From assembly GCA_025966175.1 (NCBI GenBank), contig JAOPVN010000387.1, positions 1-8,172 of the forward strand: a stretch of 8,172 nt of DNA, read 5' to 3'. The notes below the pieces were generated by a model. The model was not told the origin of the DNA, ran no database searches, and was given only the letters and a program-made list of their open reading frames with translations. Shown piece after piece: positions 1 through 6,185 of the stretch. The stretch comes from Modestobacter sp. Lineage in GTDB: Bacteria; Actinomycetota; Actinomycetes; Mycobacteriales; Geodermatophilaceae. The translations under genes and the position numbers were made by a program. Position 1 is the first letter of the stretch; the number at the start of each line of letters is the position of its first letter.

Positions 1-730
1 GGACGGGACGGCGCACGGGGCCGACGCCGGGTACGCGGTGAGCGGCGCCGCACCGGCGGTGCTGGACGAGCTGCTGGGCACCGCGCCGGCGACCCGGCCC
101 TCCGGCTCGCAGCTGAAGATCAACATGGTGCTGCGGCGGCTGCCCGGACTGCGGTCCGGGGCCGATCCGCGCCAGGTGTTCAGCGGAACGGTGCACGTCG
201 ACGAGGCCGCCTCGCAGATCGATGCGGCCTACGCCCAGGCCGCGGCAGGCCGGCTGCCCGACGTCGTCCCGTTCGAGGTGTACTGCCACTCGCTGACCGA
301 CCCGACGATCGTCGGGGACACCGGGCTGCACACGCTCACCCTGTTCGGCCTGCACACCCCCGCCGCGCTCTACACCGCCGACCCCGAGGGAACGCGGGAC
401 GAGGCGGTGCGCCGGGTGGTGGCGCAGCTGGACGCCCACCTCACCGAGCCGCTGGCCGACTGCCTGGCGCGTGACGGGGAGGGCCGGCCGTGCCTGCAGG
501 CGTCGTCCCCGCTGGACGTCGAGGCGGCGCTGGCCATGCCGGGCGGTCACATCTTCCACGGCGACCTGTCGTGGCCGGTCGCCGACGAGCCGGCGCTGGT
601 GGGCACCTGGGGCGTGGCGACGCCGCACCCGCGGGTGGTGGCCGCCTCCTCCGGCGGCACGGTGCGCGGTGGCGCCGTCAGCGGCCTGGGCGGCTTCGCG
701 GCGGCCCAGCAGCTGCTCGGCCACCGCTGA
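1..730 (+). CDS. Phytoene dehydrogenase-like FAD-dependent oxidoreductase, C-terminal part (5' end outside window)
   Basis: This is the C-terminal 242 residues of an NAD(P)/FAD-dependent oxidoreductase of the phytoene desaturase-related group (COG1233, PYROXD2-like). The frame is open to the left edge (first full codon at base 2), and family members are about 500 residues or more, so the GTG at 38 is internal and the N-terminal FAD-binding Rossmann motif lies outside. Visible hallmarks are a beta-strand segment SGAAPAVLDELLG, a KINMVLRRLPGL segment typical of the substrate domain, a GGHIFHGDLSWP motif near the C-terminus, and the closing FAD-contacting stretch GGAVSGLGGFAAAQQLL. Such flavoproteins desaturate or oxidise hydrophobic substrates; the substrate here is unknown. 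The gene converges with the SDR gene, with a hairpin between them, and it shows no functional link to the sugar genes. The family call is fairly secure; the reaction is not. Confidence 0.85.
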   Translation, partial: DGTAHGADAGYAVSGAAPAVLDELLGTAPATRPSGSQLKINMVLRRLPGLRSGADPRQVFSGTVHVDEAASQIDAAYAQAAAGRLPDVVPFEVYCHSLTDPTIVGDTGLHTLTLFGLHTPAALYTADPEGTRDEAVRRVVAQLDAHLTEPLADCLARDGEGRPCLQASSPLDVEAALAMPGGHIFHGDLSWPVADEPALVGTWGVATPHPRVVAASSGGTVRGGAVSGLGGFAAAQQLLGHR

Positions 731-768
731 CCCGGACCGCCGCCGCTCGAGGCAGGCGGCGGCCCGGG
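731..768. terminator. GC-rich hairpin between convergent genes, probable bidirectional terminator
   Basis: Bases 737-744 (CCGCCGCC) pair perfectly with 755-762 (GGCGGCGG) around a 10-base loop. After a single A/C mismatch, 731-735 (CCCGG) pair with 764-768 (CCGGG). The hairpin starts directly after the TGA of the flavoprotein gene (728-730) and lies 8 bases beyond the TAG of the SDR gene (779-777), so it is placed to end both transcripts. There is no T-run on either side, which is common for actinobacterial terminators. Termination activity is inferred from structure and position only. Confidence 0.6.
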
Positions 769-776
769 AGTTCCGG

Positions 777-1589
777 CTACTTCAGCATGAACCCGGCGTC
801 GCACTGCACGGTCGAGCCGGTGATCCACTTGGCCTCGTCCGAGCAGAGGAACGCCACGACACCGGAGACGTCCGCCATCGGCATGGCGTCCACGGGCATC
901 AGATTGAACCGCATCGCGTCGCCGAGCTCCTTGTGCTCGTCCAGCCACTGCGGGAAGAAGTCGTTGTTCGACATGGGCGAGTCGACGCCGGTCGGGTGCA
1001 GGGTGTTGACCCGGATCGACTCCGGCGCCAACTCCTTGGCCAGGGTGCGCATCAGGCCGACGATGCCGTGCTTGGCCGCCGTGTAGTGCGTGCACCCGGC
1101 GACGCCCTTGAGCCCGGCGATCGAGGAGGTGATGACGATCGAACCGCCGTTGCCCCCGGCCCGGATGTGCGGAACGACCGCCCGACAGGCCTTGAAGACA
1201 CCCGTCAGGTTGATGTCGATCATGTCGTCCCACTGCTCGTCGGTGAGCTCCCACGTGGTGTCCGACAGGGTCAGGATCCCGGCGTTGGCCAGCAGGAAGT
1301 CGATCCGGCCGAACTCGGCCATCGCGGTGTCGGCGAGCCGCTGCATGTCCGCGCTGCTGCGCACGTCGGCCTCCAGCGCCACGCAGCGGCGGTCGAGCGC
1401 CTCGACCTGCCGGACCGTCTCCTCCAGGTCACCGGGCCGGCCGGTGGCGAACGGCACCGAGCCGACCTGCTCGGTGATGTCGCAGATGACGATGTCGGCG
1501 CCCTCGCTCGCCAGTCGCACGGCGTGAGAACGACCCTGCCCACGCCCACCACCGGTGATGACGGCGACCTTGCCATCCAGCTTGCCCAT
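777..1589 (-). CDS. Mycofactocin-coupled SDR family oxidoreductase
   Basis: A 270-residue short-chain dehydrogenase/reductase that oxidises an alcohol or sugar hydroxyl in the cytoplasm. It has the glycine-rich TGGGRGQG motif at 12-19, an acidic residue after strand beta-2 (D37, favouring NAD), NAG at 102-104, N128, and the catalytic S156, Y169 and K173 (YTAAK). It carries an extra segment at about 42-70 between beta-2 and beta-3 (VPFATGRPGDLEETVRQVEA), and GRGQGRSHAVRLA and HPTGVDSPM signatures. These match the mycofactocin-dependent SDR subfamily (TIGR03971), in which bound NAD is thought to be re-oxidised by the peptide-derived cofactor mycofactocin. The ATG at 1589 is chosen because the family N-terminus (MGKLDGKVAVITG) begins there and GAGAGG lies 10 bases upstream (1605-1600). 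It is the last gene of its operon, 2 bases after the preceding stop. The substrate is unknown; operon context suggests a sugar derivative. Confidence 0.9.
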   Translation of the reverse strand: MGKLDGKVAVITGGGRGQGRSHAVRLASEGADIVICDITEQVGSVPFATGRPGDLEETVRQVEALDRRCVALEADVRSSADMQRLADTAMAEFGRIDFLLANAGILTLSDTTWELTDEQWDDMIDINLTGVFKACRAVVPHIRAGGNGGSIVITSSIAGLKGVAGCTHYTAAKHGIVGLMRTLAKELAPESIRVNTLHPTGVDSPMSNNDFFPQWLDEHKELGDAMRFNLMPVDAMPMADVSGVVAFLCSDEAKWITGSTVQCDAGFMLK

Positions 1590-1591
1590 GT

Positions 1592-2689
1592 TCAGGAGTC
1601 CTCTCGGTACGCCGCTGCGGCGCGGCTGTTGATATCTGCCAGGTGGTCGGTGAACTCTCGGTACGGCTCGTCCCAGGGGTCCTTCAGACCCCAGCCACGG
1701 CCGGTGTTCTCCACGTACGCGCACCAGTGCCAGCCGGCGAACCACGGCTCGGCACGCAGGACGTCGAGCGTGGCCGCGTAGTCGGCCGCTCGGCCGGCCT
1801 GATCGGCGATGTCGCTGGTGCGGTGCGGGTTGAGCTCGGTGGGCGTCCAGTTGCCGATGTCGGCCAGGAGCACCGGCTTGCCGCCGGACTGCTCGTGCCA
1901 GCCGGCCAGGTCCTGGCGCATCTGCTGCCGCGAGGCGTCGTCCGCGCCGGTGAAGTACTGCACGGAGAGGACGTCGACGAAGGGCTGCATCGCCCGCAGC
2001 ACCGGCTCGGGGATGCCCTTGTTGCCGTTGTAGCGGTCCCCGAGAACGAGGTGATCGGGGTCGTAGCGACGGATCGCCGTCACGATCGTCTCGTAGTAGC
2101 GGCTGGCGACGTCGTAGAGCGCGGTCGCCCGCTGCGCGGGGTCCAGTCCGCGCAGGGACGGGAAGTCCGCCCCGGAGGCGTGCGGCAGCCAGGCCGGGAT
2201 GTCGACCAGGAAGTAGCCCAGGAGGTCGGGTGAGTCGGCGTGCTCCCCTGCCACGCTGCGGGCCAGGTAGTCACACCAGCCCTCGAAGTCCGCACCCATC
2301 TCGCGGAACGACGGGTGCCCGTTCCAGTCCTCGATCTCCTGCACTCGCAGCTGCGCCACGTAGGGCATCCCGGCGCGACGGAGGTCGGCGGCCGGCCACG
2401 GGGTCGAGTGGTAGAGGTCGATCGGGTCGCCGAACCAGTCCAGCGCCTCACCCCAGCCGCCGCTGACGTACTCCTGGGTCCAACCGAGGGTGTTGAACCC
2501 CCAGTCCCGCAGGTCGGGGACGACGCCGTCGGCGATCCAGCTGTCCCGCGAGCCGTACCTGCCGCGCCAGACCTCGACGTTGCGCGGGTACTTGAGGTTG
2601 GTCTCGTCGGCGTGGTTGACCCCGAGGCTGAGGAACGGCCGGCCGTCGGGGTCGACGAGCTTGCCGTTCCGGATCGCGAAGGCGCTCAC
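1592..2689 (-). CDS. Glycoside-hydrolase-like TIM-barrel protein (agarase/GH-A-like), possibly without the usual catalytic glutamates
   Basis: A 365-residue protein with no signal peptide, so it is probably cytoplasmic. It opens with IRNGKLVDPDGRPFLSLGVNH, the usual entry to the (beta/alpha)8 barrel of agarase-like clan GH-A proteins. Barrel-strand landmarks follow in order: DLRDWGFNTLGW (59-70), LLGYFLVDIPAW (156-167), DHLVLGDRYNG (212-222), VDVLSVQYF (238-246), KPVLLADIGNW (271-281) and GWHWCAYVEN (319-328). In active GH-A enzymes the fourth strand normally ends in NE and the seventh carries SEFG; here the aligned residues read VDI (162-164) and ADIG (276-279), so both glutamates appear replaced. 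The GTG at 2689 overlaps the upstream isomerase stop (GTGA), and there is no clear Shine-Dalgarno, so translation is probably coupled. An upstream extension of the frame to 3136 only shadows the isomerase gene. It may be a glycosidase, a non-hydrolytic glycoside-cleaving enzyme or a binding protein; the exact family is uncertain. Confidence 0.7.
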   Translation of the reverse strand: MSAFAIRNGKLVDPDGRPFLSLGVNHADETNLKYPRNVEVWRGRYGSRDSWIADGVVPDLRDWGFNTLGWTQEYVSGGWGEALDWFGDPIDLYHSTPWPAADLRRAGMPYVAQLRVQEIEDWNGHPSFREMGADFEGWCDYLARSVAGEHADSPDLLGYFLVDIPAWLPHASGADFPSLRGLDPAQRATALYDVASRYYETIVTAIRRYDPDHLVLGDRYNGNKGIPEPVLRAMQPFVDVLSVQYFTGADDASRQQMRQDLAGWHEQSGGKPVLLADIGNWTPTELNPHRTSDIADQAGRAADYAATLDVLRAEPWFAGWHWCAYVENTGRGWGLKDPWDEPYREFTDHLADINSRAAAAYREDS

Positions 2690-3606
2690 GCGACCAGCAG
2701 GGGGCTCAATGTGCGGTGGGCGACCTGCAGGCCGGTCTTGATCTTGTCCTCGGTGCCGCCCCAGACCGGGTCCTCGTGCTCGACGGACAGCACGCCGTCG
2801 AACCCGCCCTCGTAGAGGGTGTCGACGACCCGGCGCCAGTCGACCTGCCCGAGGCCGGGCACCCGGTACCGCCACCAGCCGACGTCCCACGGGTCCTCGC
2901 GCACGACCGCCTTCCCGGGCCAGCCGTAGCGGTTGCGCCGCTCGGGGAAGACCTCGACGTCCTTGGCCTGGGCGTGGGCCACGCGGTCCACGTAGGGACG
3001 CAGCGCCTCGACCGGGTCGATGCCGATCCAGACCAGGTGCGAGGGGTCGTAGTTCAGGTAGAGCCCCAGGTCGAACATCCACTCCCAGAGCTCCGGGGAG
3101 TACGCGAGGTTGCCGGGGTAGCCGTCGGGGTGCCACCCCTCCATCACGCAGTTCTCGATGACGATCTTGACGCCCTTCTCGCCGGCCCGGTCGACCAGGG
3201 GCGCGAAGAGCTTCTCGGCCGCGCGCAGGTTCTCGGCCACGCTCAGCTGGGGATCGCGGCCGATGAACGTGCCCACGGTCGGGATGCCGACGAGCGCGGC
3301 GGCGTCGATCAGCTTCGCGACGTGGGCGTTGACCGCCGACCGCTCGACCGGATCGGGGTGCAGGTTGTTGTCGTAGTACGCCAGCGAGGACGCCGTCAGG
3401 CCGTGCTGGTCGAACAGCGCGGCGAACCGCTCAGCGGCGCCGGCGTCGAAGCCCTCGACGTCGAGGTGCGTGGCCGTGAACGGCCGGTCGCCCAGGTCAG
3501 GCCAGGCAGCGACCTCCAGGGCTGCGTAGCCTTCGGCCGCTGCCCAGGCCGCGATCTCCTCGAGGCTGCGATCGGGCAGGCACGCGGTCAGGAATCCGAG
3601 CTTCAT
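2686..3606 (-). CDS. Sugar phosphate isomerase/epimerase (xylose isomerase-like TIM barrel)
   Basis: A 306-residue protein of the AP-endonuclease-2/xylose-isomerase-like barrel superfamily (PF01261), whose members isomerise, epimerise, dehydrate or cleave sugars with a divalent metal. Visible features are an N-terminal MKLGFLTACLPDRSLEEIAAWAA strand-helix unit, HPDPVERSAVNAHVAKLIDAA (83-103), GTFIGRDP (112-119), and a likely metal site from E151 (IVIENC), D187 and H190 (NYDPSH) and E276 (LSVEHEDP). The residue before AKD on strand 7 is Q213, where relatives often have His. The C-terminal WWRYRVPGLGQVDW and VEHEDPVWGG stretches match a subgroup often found beside Gfo/Idh dehydrogenases. The ATG at 3606 is preferred over a GTG at 3621 because GGAGG (3619-3615) sits 8 bases upstream. 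It is the first gene of the operon and divergent from the ROK regulator. The substrate is not known. Confidence 0.85.
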   Translation of the reverse strand: MKLGFLTACLPDRSLEEIAAWAAAEGYAALEVAAWPDLGDRPFTATHLDVEGFDAGAAERFAALFDQHGLTASSLAYYDNNLHPDPVERSAVNAHVAKLIDAAALVGIPTVGTFIGRDPQLSVAENLRAAEKLFAPLVDRAGEKGVKIVIENCVMEGWHPDGYPGNLAYSPELWEWMFDLGLYLNYDPSHLVWIGIDPVEALRPYVDRVAHAQAKDVEVFPERRNRYGWPGKAVVREDPWDVGWWRYRVPGLGQVDWRRVVDTLYEGGFDGVLSVEHEDPVWGGTEDKIKTGLQVAHRTLSPLLVA

Positions 3607-3614
3607 CGAACGGT

Positions 3615-3619
3615 CCTCC
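3615..3619 (-). promoter_or_regulatory. Shine-Dalgarno of the isomerase gene
   Basis: GGAGG on the minus strand with an 8-base spacer to the ATG at 3606. This decides the start: the alternative in-frame GTG at 3621 would put the ribosome binding site inside the gene. Confidence 0.75.
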
Positions 3620-3671
3620 ACCCAGACGGGACGGGAGCGACGTGAGCGAGAATCTGGCCCGCGGGAGGTAC

Positions 3672-3681
3672 TGAGGCCTCA
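3672..3681. repeat. 10-bp perfect palindrome in the leader of the isomerase operon
   Basis: TGAGGCCTCA is a perfect inverted repeat about 65-75 bases upstream of the isomerase ATG. It sits inside a larger possible stem formed by GCGGG (3661-3665) and CCCGC (3690-3694). If the candidate promoter at 3713-3741 is used, both lie in the 5' leader of the minus-strand operon. It could be a second operator or part of an RNA hairpin; chance is also possible in DNA this GC-rich. Confidence 0.3.
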
Positions 3682-3712
3682 CGGGGACGCCCGCTTTTGT
3701 CAACGTGAGGGT

Positions 3713-3741
3713 ATGTTGTGCTTCGGTCATGCAGAAGTCAA
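3713..3741 (-). promoter_or_regulatory. Candidate promoter of the isomerase operon overlapping a candidate ROK operator
   Basis: On the minus strand, TTGACT (3741-3736) and CAACAT (3718-3713) are separated by 17 bases. This fits a housekeeping-type -35/-10 pair, with a start near 3706 and a leader of about 100 bases. The same stretch is an imperfect inverted repeat: TTG-TG-CTTC (3716-3724) on the plus strand mirrors TTG-A-CTTC on the minus strand (3741-3734), with 9 bases between the CTTC and GAAG cores. A repressor bound there would cover both promoter boxes. ROK regulators often bind such repeats in divergent control regions. A plus-strand TAGGCT at 3746-3751, with TTCGGT 18 bases upstream, is a weak candidate promoter for the regulator gene. 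All of this is by eye and inferential. Confidence 0.35.
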
Positions 3742-3755
3742 GCCGTAGGCTGACG

Positions 3756-3762
3756 AAGGAGG
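3756..3762 (+). promoter_or_regulatory. Strong Shine-Dalgarno of the ROK regulator gene
   Basis: AAGGAGG, preceded by G, lies 7 bases before a TTG start at 3770. The near-perfect anti-16S match and spacing support the rare TTG start over any later codon, since no other start candidate is placed correctly for this site. Confidence 0.8.
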
Positions 3763-3769
3763 TCACGCG

Positions 3770-5068
3770 TTGACGAGCCAACCCGTCGGCGTGCCCACCA
3801 GGGCCCCGTCGAGCACCGATCAGCTCGATGGGCTGGTGACCGTGCTGGACCTCGTCCGCTGCGGTCGCGCCCGCTCGCGCCCGGAACTGGCCCGGCTGTC
3901 CGGCCTGGGCCGGGGTGCGGTCACCCAGCGCGTGGCCCAGCTGCTGGACAGCGGGTTGCTGATCGAGAGCGAACTCGGTCGGTCGACGGGCGGCCGCCCG
4001 CCGCGGGAACTGGCCGTGCGGGCCGAGGCGGGGCTGGTCCTCGTCGCCCCGCTGGGCGCGACCCATGTCGCCGCGGGGGTCACCGATCTGACCGGGCGGC
4101 TCATCGACTCCGTGCAGGAGCCCATCGACATCGCCGCCGGCCCGGGCCCGACGCTGGACCGGGTCGAGCAGCTGTTCGACGAACTGCTGGCGCGGGACAC
4201 GGTGCCGCGGGCCCCGGTCTACGGCATCGGGGTGGGGCTGCCGGGCCCGGTCGAGTTCGCGACCGGCGCGCCCGTGAACCCGCCGATCATGCCCGGCTGG
4301 GACGGGTACCAGGTCCGCACCCGGCTGGCCGAGCGGTTCGACGTCCCCGTCTGGGTGGACAACGACGTGAACCTGATGGCGCTCGGGGAGCTCCGGATGG
4401 GCGCGGCCCAGGACGAGCAGGACGTCGTCTACGTCAAGATCGGCACGGGCATCGGCGCCGGCCTGATTTCCGACGGGCGACTGCACCGCGGCGCGAACGG
4501 CGCGGCCGGCGACATCGGCCACGCGACGGTCGACGTCTCCAGCGGTGTGGTCTGCCGCTGCGGCAACATCGGCTGCCTGGAGGCCCTGGCCGGCGGAGCC
4601 GCGCTGAGCCGGGATGCGACCGTGGCTGCCACCGAAGGGCGCAGCGCCTATCTCGCCCGGGTGCTCGACGAGGGTCGGCCGATCACCGCCTCGGACGTCG
4701 CGGCCGCCGCACAGCACGGTGACGCCGTCTCGGTCGAGTTGCTGGCCCGGTCGGGTCAGCTGGTCGGGGACACGGTGGCCACCCTGGTCAACTTCTTCAA
4801 CCCCTCGCTGGTGCTCCTGGGCGGTGGGGTCGCGCTGGCCGGCGACGTCATCCTGGCCGCCGTCCGGGAGGCGGTCTACCGCCGTTCGCTCCCGCTGGCC
4901 ACCCGCGAGCTGCGCATCGCCCGGTCGACCCTGACCCCCGACCCGGCGCTGCCCGGGGCCGCCCACATGGTCCTGGACGAGCTGTTCAGCCGGCAGCGGC
5001 TGGGCCGGTGGCTGCCGGCCGGTTCCCCCTCCGGGCTCCCCCAGCTGGCCGACGAACCCGCCGCCTGA
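3770..5068 (+). CDS. ROK family transcriptional regulator
   Basis: A 432-residue DNA-binding sugar sensor of the NagC/XylR/Mlc type. Residues about 20-80 form a winged helix-turn-helix (LVRCGRARSRPELARLSGLG, then GAVTQRVAQLLDSGLL, then the wing STGGRPP). The ROK domain follows: GIGVGLPGPV (152-161), VDNDVN (196-201, normally the sugar-contacting catalytic Asp), GTGIGAGL (225-232), GDIGH (247-251), and the zinc-binding CRCGNIGCLE (C262, C264 and C269 with H251). The kinase phosphate-loop motif DxGGTK is degenerate (PLGATH, 94-99), consistent with a regulator rather than a kinase. The gene starts at a TTG with a strong ribosome binding site. It lies between two sugar operons, divergent from one and convergent with the other, so it probably represses one or both until a sugar binds. 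The target and ligand are inferred from position only. Confidence 0.93.
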   Translation: MTSQPVGVPTRAPSSTDQLDGLVTVLDLVRCGRARSRPELARLSGLGRGAVTQRVAQLLDSGLLIESELGRSTGGRPPRELAVRAEAGLVLVAPLGATHVAAGVTDLTGRLIDSVQEPIDIAAGPGPTLDRVEQLFDELLARDTVPRAPVYGIGVGLPGPVEFATGAPVNPPIMPGWDGYQVRTRLAERFDVPVWVDNDVNLMALGELRMGAAQDEQDVVYVKIGTGIGAGLISDGRLHRGANGAAGDIGHATVDVSSGVVCRCGNIGCLEALAGGAALSRDATVAATEGRSAYLARVLDEGRPITASDVAAAAQHGDAVSVELLARSGQLVGDTVATLVNFFNPSLVLLGGGVALAGDVILAAVREAVYRRSLPLATRELRIARSTLTPDPALPGAAHMVLDELFSRQRLGRWLPAGSPSGLPQLADEPAA

Positions 5069-5100
5069 CAGAGGACCCCCTGGAGGGGGTCCTCTGTCAG
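5065..5100. terminator. Bidirectional terminator with a 16-bp perfect stem containing both stop codons
   Basis: CTGACAGAGGACCCCC (5065-5080) and GGGGGTCCTCTGTCAG (5085-5100) are exact reverse complements around a TGGA loop. The TGA of the ROK gene (5066-5068) lies in the left arm and the TGA of the Gfo/Idh gene (complement of 5097-5099) in the right arm, at mirror positions. Neither side has a T-run. The extreme stability and the convergent arrangement make a two-way transcription terminator very likely. Confidence 0.88.
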
Positions 5101-6185
5101 CTGGCGACCGGGATCCAGCGCTCCGCGGCGGCCGACTCGACCACCGCGGAGGTGACGCGGGCCGCGCGGAGCCCGTCGGCGAAGGTGGGCAGGCCGGGGG
5201 CTGCGCAGCCGCGCACGGCGGCCATCACGTCACCGACGAAACCGTTGAAGCAGTCCTGGTAGCCCTGCGGGTGCCCGGCCGGCAGCACGGCGAGCCGGGC
5301 CGCCGCCGGGGACAGCTGGTCGGGGTCGCGGTGGACGATGGTGTTCGCGGCCACGCCGCCCACCCACAGCGTCTCCGGCAGCTCCTGCTGGAACGCATAG
5401 GAGGCCTCCGTCCCGTCGAAGGAGAAGGAGAGCCCGTTCTTCCGGCCCGGGGAGGCCTGGCTGACCAGCACCGAGCCGCTGGCCCCCTGGTCGGTGCGGA
5501 ACAGCACGCAGGCGCCGTCCTCGGTGGCGACCGGCTGCCCGTCGACACCCCGCGCGTCGTGGGCACGGGCGGTGCTCGCGGTCAGCTCGGTGATCCGGTG
5601 ACCGGTCACGAACTCCATGAGGTCACACCAGTGCACCCCGATGTCGGCGAACGCCCGGGACGGGCCACCGCGGCCGGGGTCGACCCGCCAGTTGGTGTCC
5701 GACGCCGCGGCCAGCCAGTCCTGCAGATAGGAGCCGTGCAGCAGCCACAGCCGCCCGGCGTCCCCGCGGGCGATCCGCTCGCGCGCCTCGCGCACCGTCG
5801 GGTAGTACCGGTAGACGAACGGGACGGCGTGCACCACCCCGGCCCGTTCCGCCAGGTCGGCGAGCCGCTGAGCGTCCTCGGCGCTGAGCGCGAGCGGCTT
5901 CTCGCACACCACGTGCTTGCCGGCGGCCAGCGCCAGCTCCGCCATCTCGAGGTGCAGGTGGTTGGGCGTGCAGATACTGACCACGTCGACGTCCGGCGAC
6001 GCGACGAGCTCCTCGACCGAGGCGGCGGCCCGGGAGGCGCCCAGCGAACCGGCGGCCTCCGCCCCGCGGGCGGCGCTGCTGCCCGCCACAGCGGTCACCA
6101 CCCCGCCCGCAGCGCGCACCGCGTGCGCGTGCACCCGGGCCATGAAGCCCGTGCCGACGATGCCGAAGCGCACCTGGTCGCTCAC
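5097..6185 (-). CDS. Gfo/Idh/MocA family NAD(P)-dependent oxidoreductase
   Basis: A 362-residue cytoplasmic dehydrogenase of the glucose-fructose oxidoreductase/inositol 2-dehydrogenase family, which oxidises hydroxyls of sugars, cyclitols or glycosides. The N-terminal Rossmann domain has GIVGTGFMA (8-16), CTPNHLH (72-78) and the family signature EKPLA (95-99) with the conserved K96. The C-terminal domain has ADIGVHWCDL (180-189), which supplies the usual D181 and H185 active-site residues. Length is normal for the family. The GTG at 6185 overlaps the permease stop as GTGA; only a weak GGAA precedes it, so translation is probably coupled to the permease. The frame runs open much further upstream (to 7448), but that part lies antisense to nothing new and shadows the transporter genes. 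Being last in a transporter operon, it probably acts on the imported compound. The exact substrate cannot be told. Confidence 0.9.
   Translation of the reverse strand: MSDQVRFGIVGTGFMARVHAHAVRAAGGVVTAVAGSSAARGAEAAGSLGASRAAASVEELVASPDVDVVSICTPNHLHLEMAELALAAGKHVVCEKPLALSAEDAQRLADLAERAGVVHAVPFVYRYYPTVREARERIARGDAGRLWLLHGSYLQDWLAAASDTNWRVDPGRGGPSRAFADIGVHWCDLMEFVTGHRITELTASTARAHDARGVDGQPVATEDGACVLFRTDQGASGSVLVSQASPGRKNGLSFSFDGTEASYAFQQELPETLWVGGVAANTIVHRDPDQLSPAAARLAVLPAGHPQGYQDCFNGFVGDVMAAVRGCAAPGLPTFADGLRAARVTSAVVESAAAERWIPVAS

Noticed and set aside
1590..1745. Apparent 52-residue N-terminal extension of the SDR
   Set aside because: It shadows the end of the glycosidase-like gene; the SDR fold begins at the ATG at 1589, which has its own ribosome binding site.
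471..1781. Plus-strand open frame of 436 codons across the flavoprotein end and the SDR gene
   Set aside because: It is Arg/Ala/His-rich without recognisable motifs and overlaps two genes with clear family signatures.
2690..3136. Apparent N-terminal extension of the glycosidase-like protein
   Set aside because: It overlaps the isomerase coding sequence in another frame and is low-complexity; the GTG at 2689 gives the natural start.
2716..3645. Plus-strand open frame of 309 codons antisense to the isomerase gene
   Set aside because: Val/Asp/Arg-rich shadow with no domain; the opposite strand has a complete TIM-barrel protein with a good ribosome binding site.
3675..3703. Perfect TTGACA (minus strand, 3703-3698) as the -35 box of the isomerase operon
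   Set aside because: No acceptable -10 lies 16-19 bases downstream (the sequence reads GAGGCC), so the TTGACT/CAACAT pair just upstream is preferred.
3497..4966. Long minus-strand open frame (489 codons) antisense to the ROK gene
   Set aside because: Its translation is low-complexity (rich in R, G, D, Q, P) with no domain, and it lies opposite a well-supported gene; it is a shadow typical of high-GC DNA.
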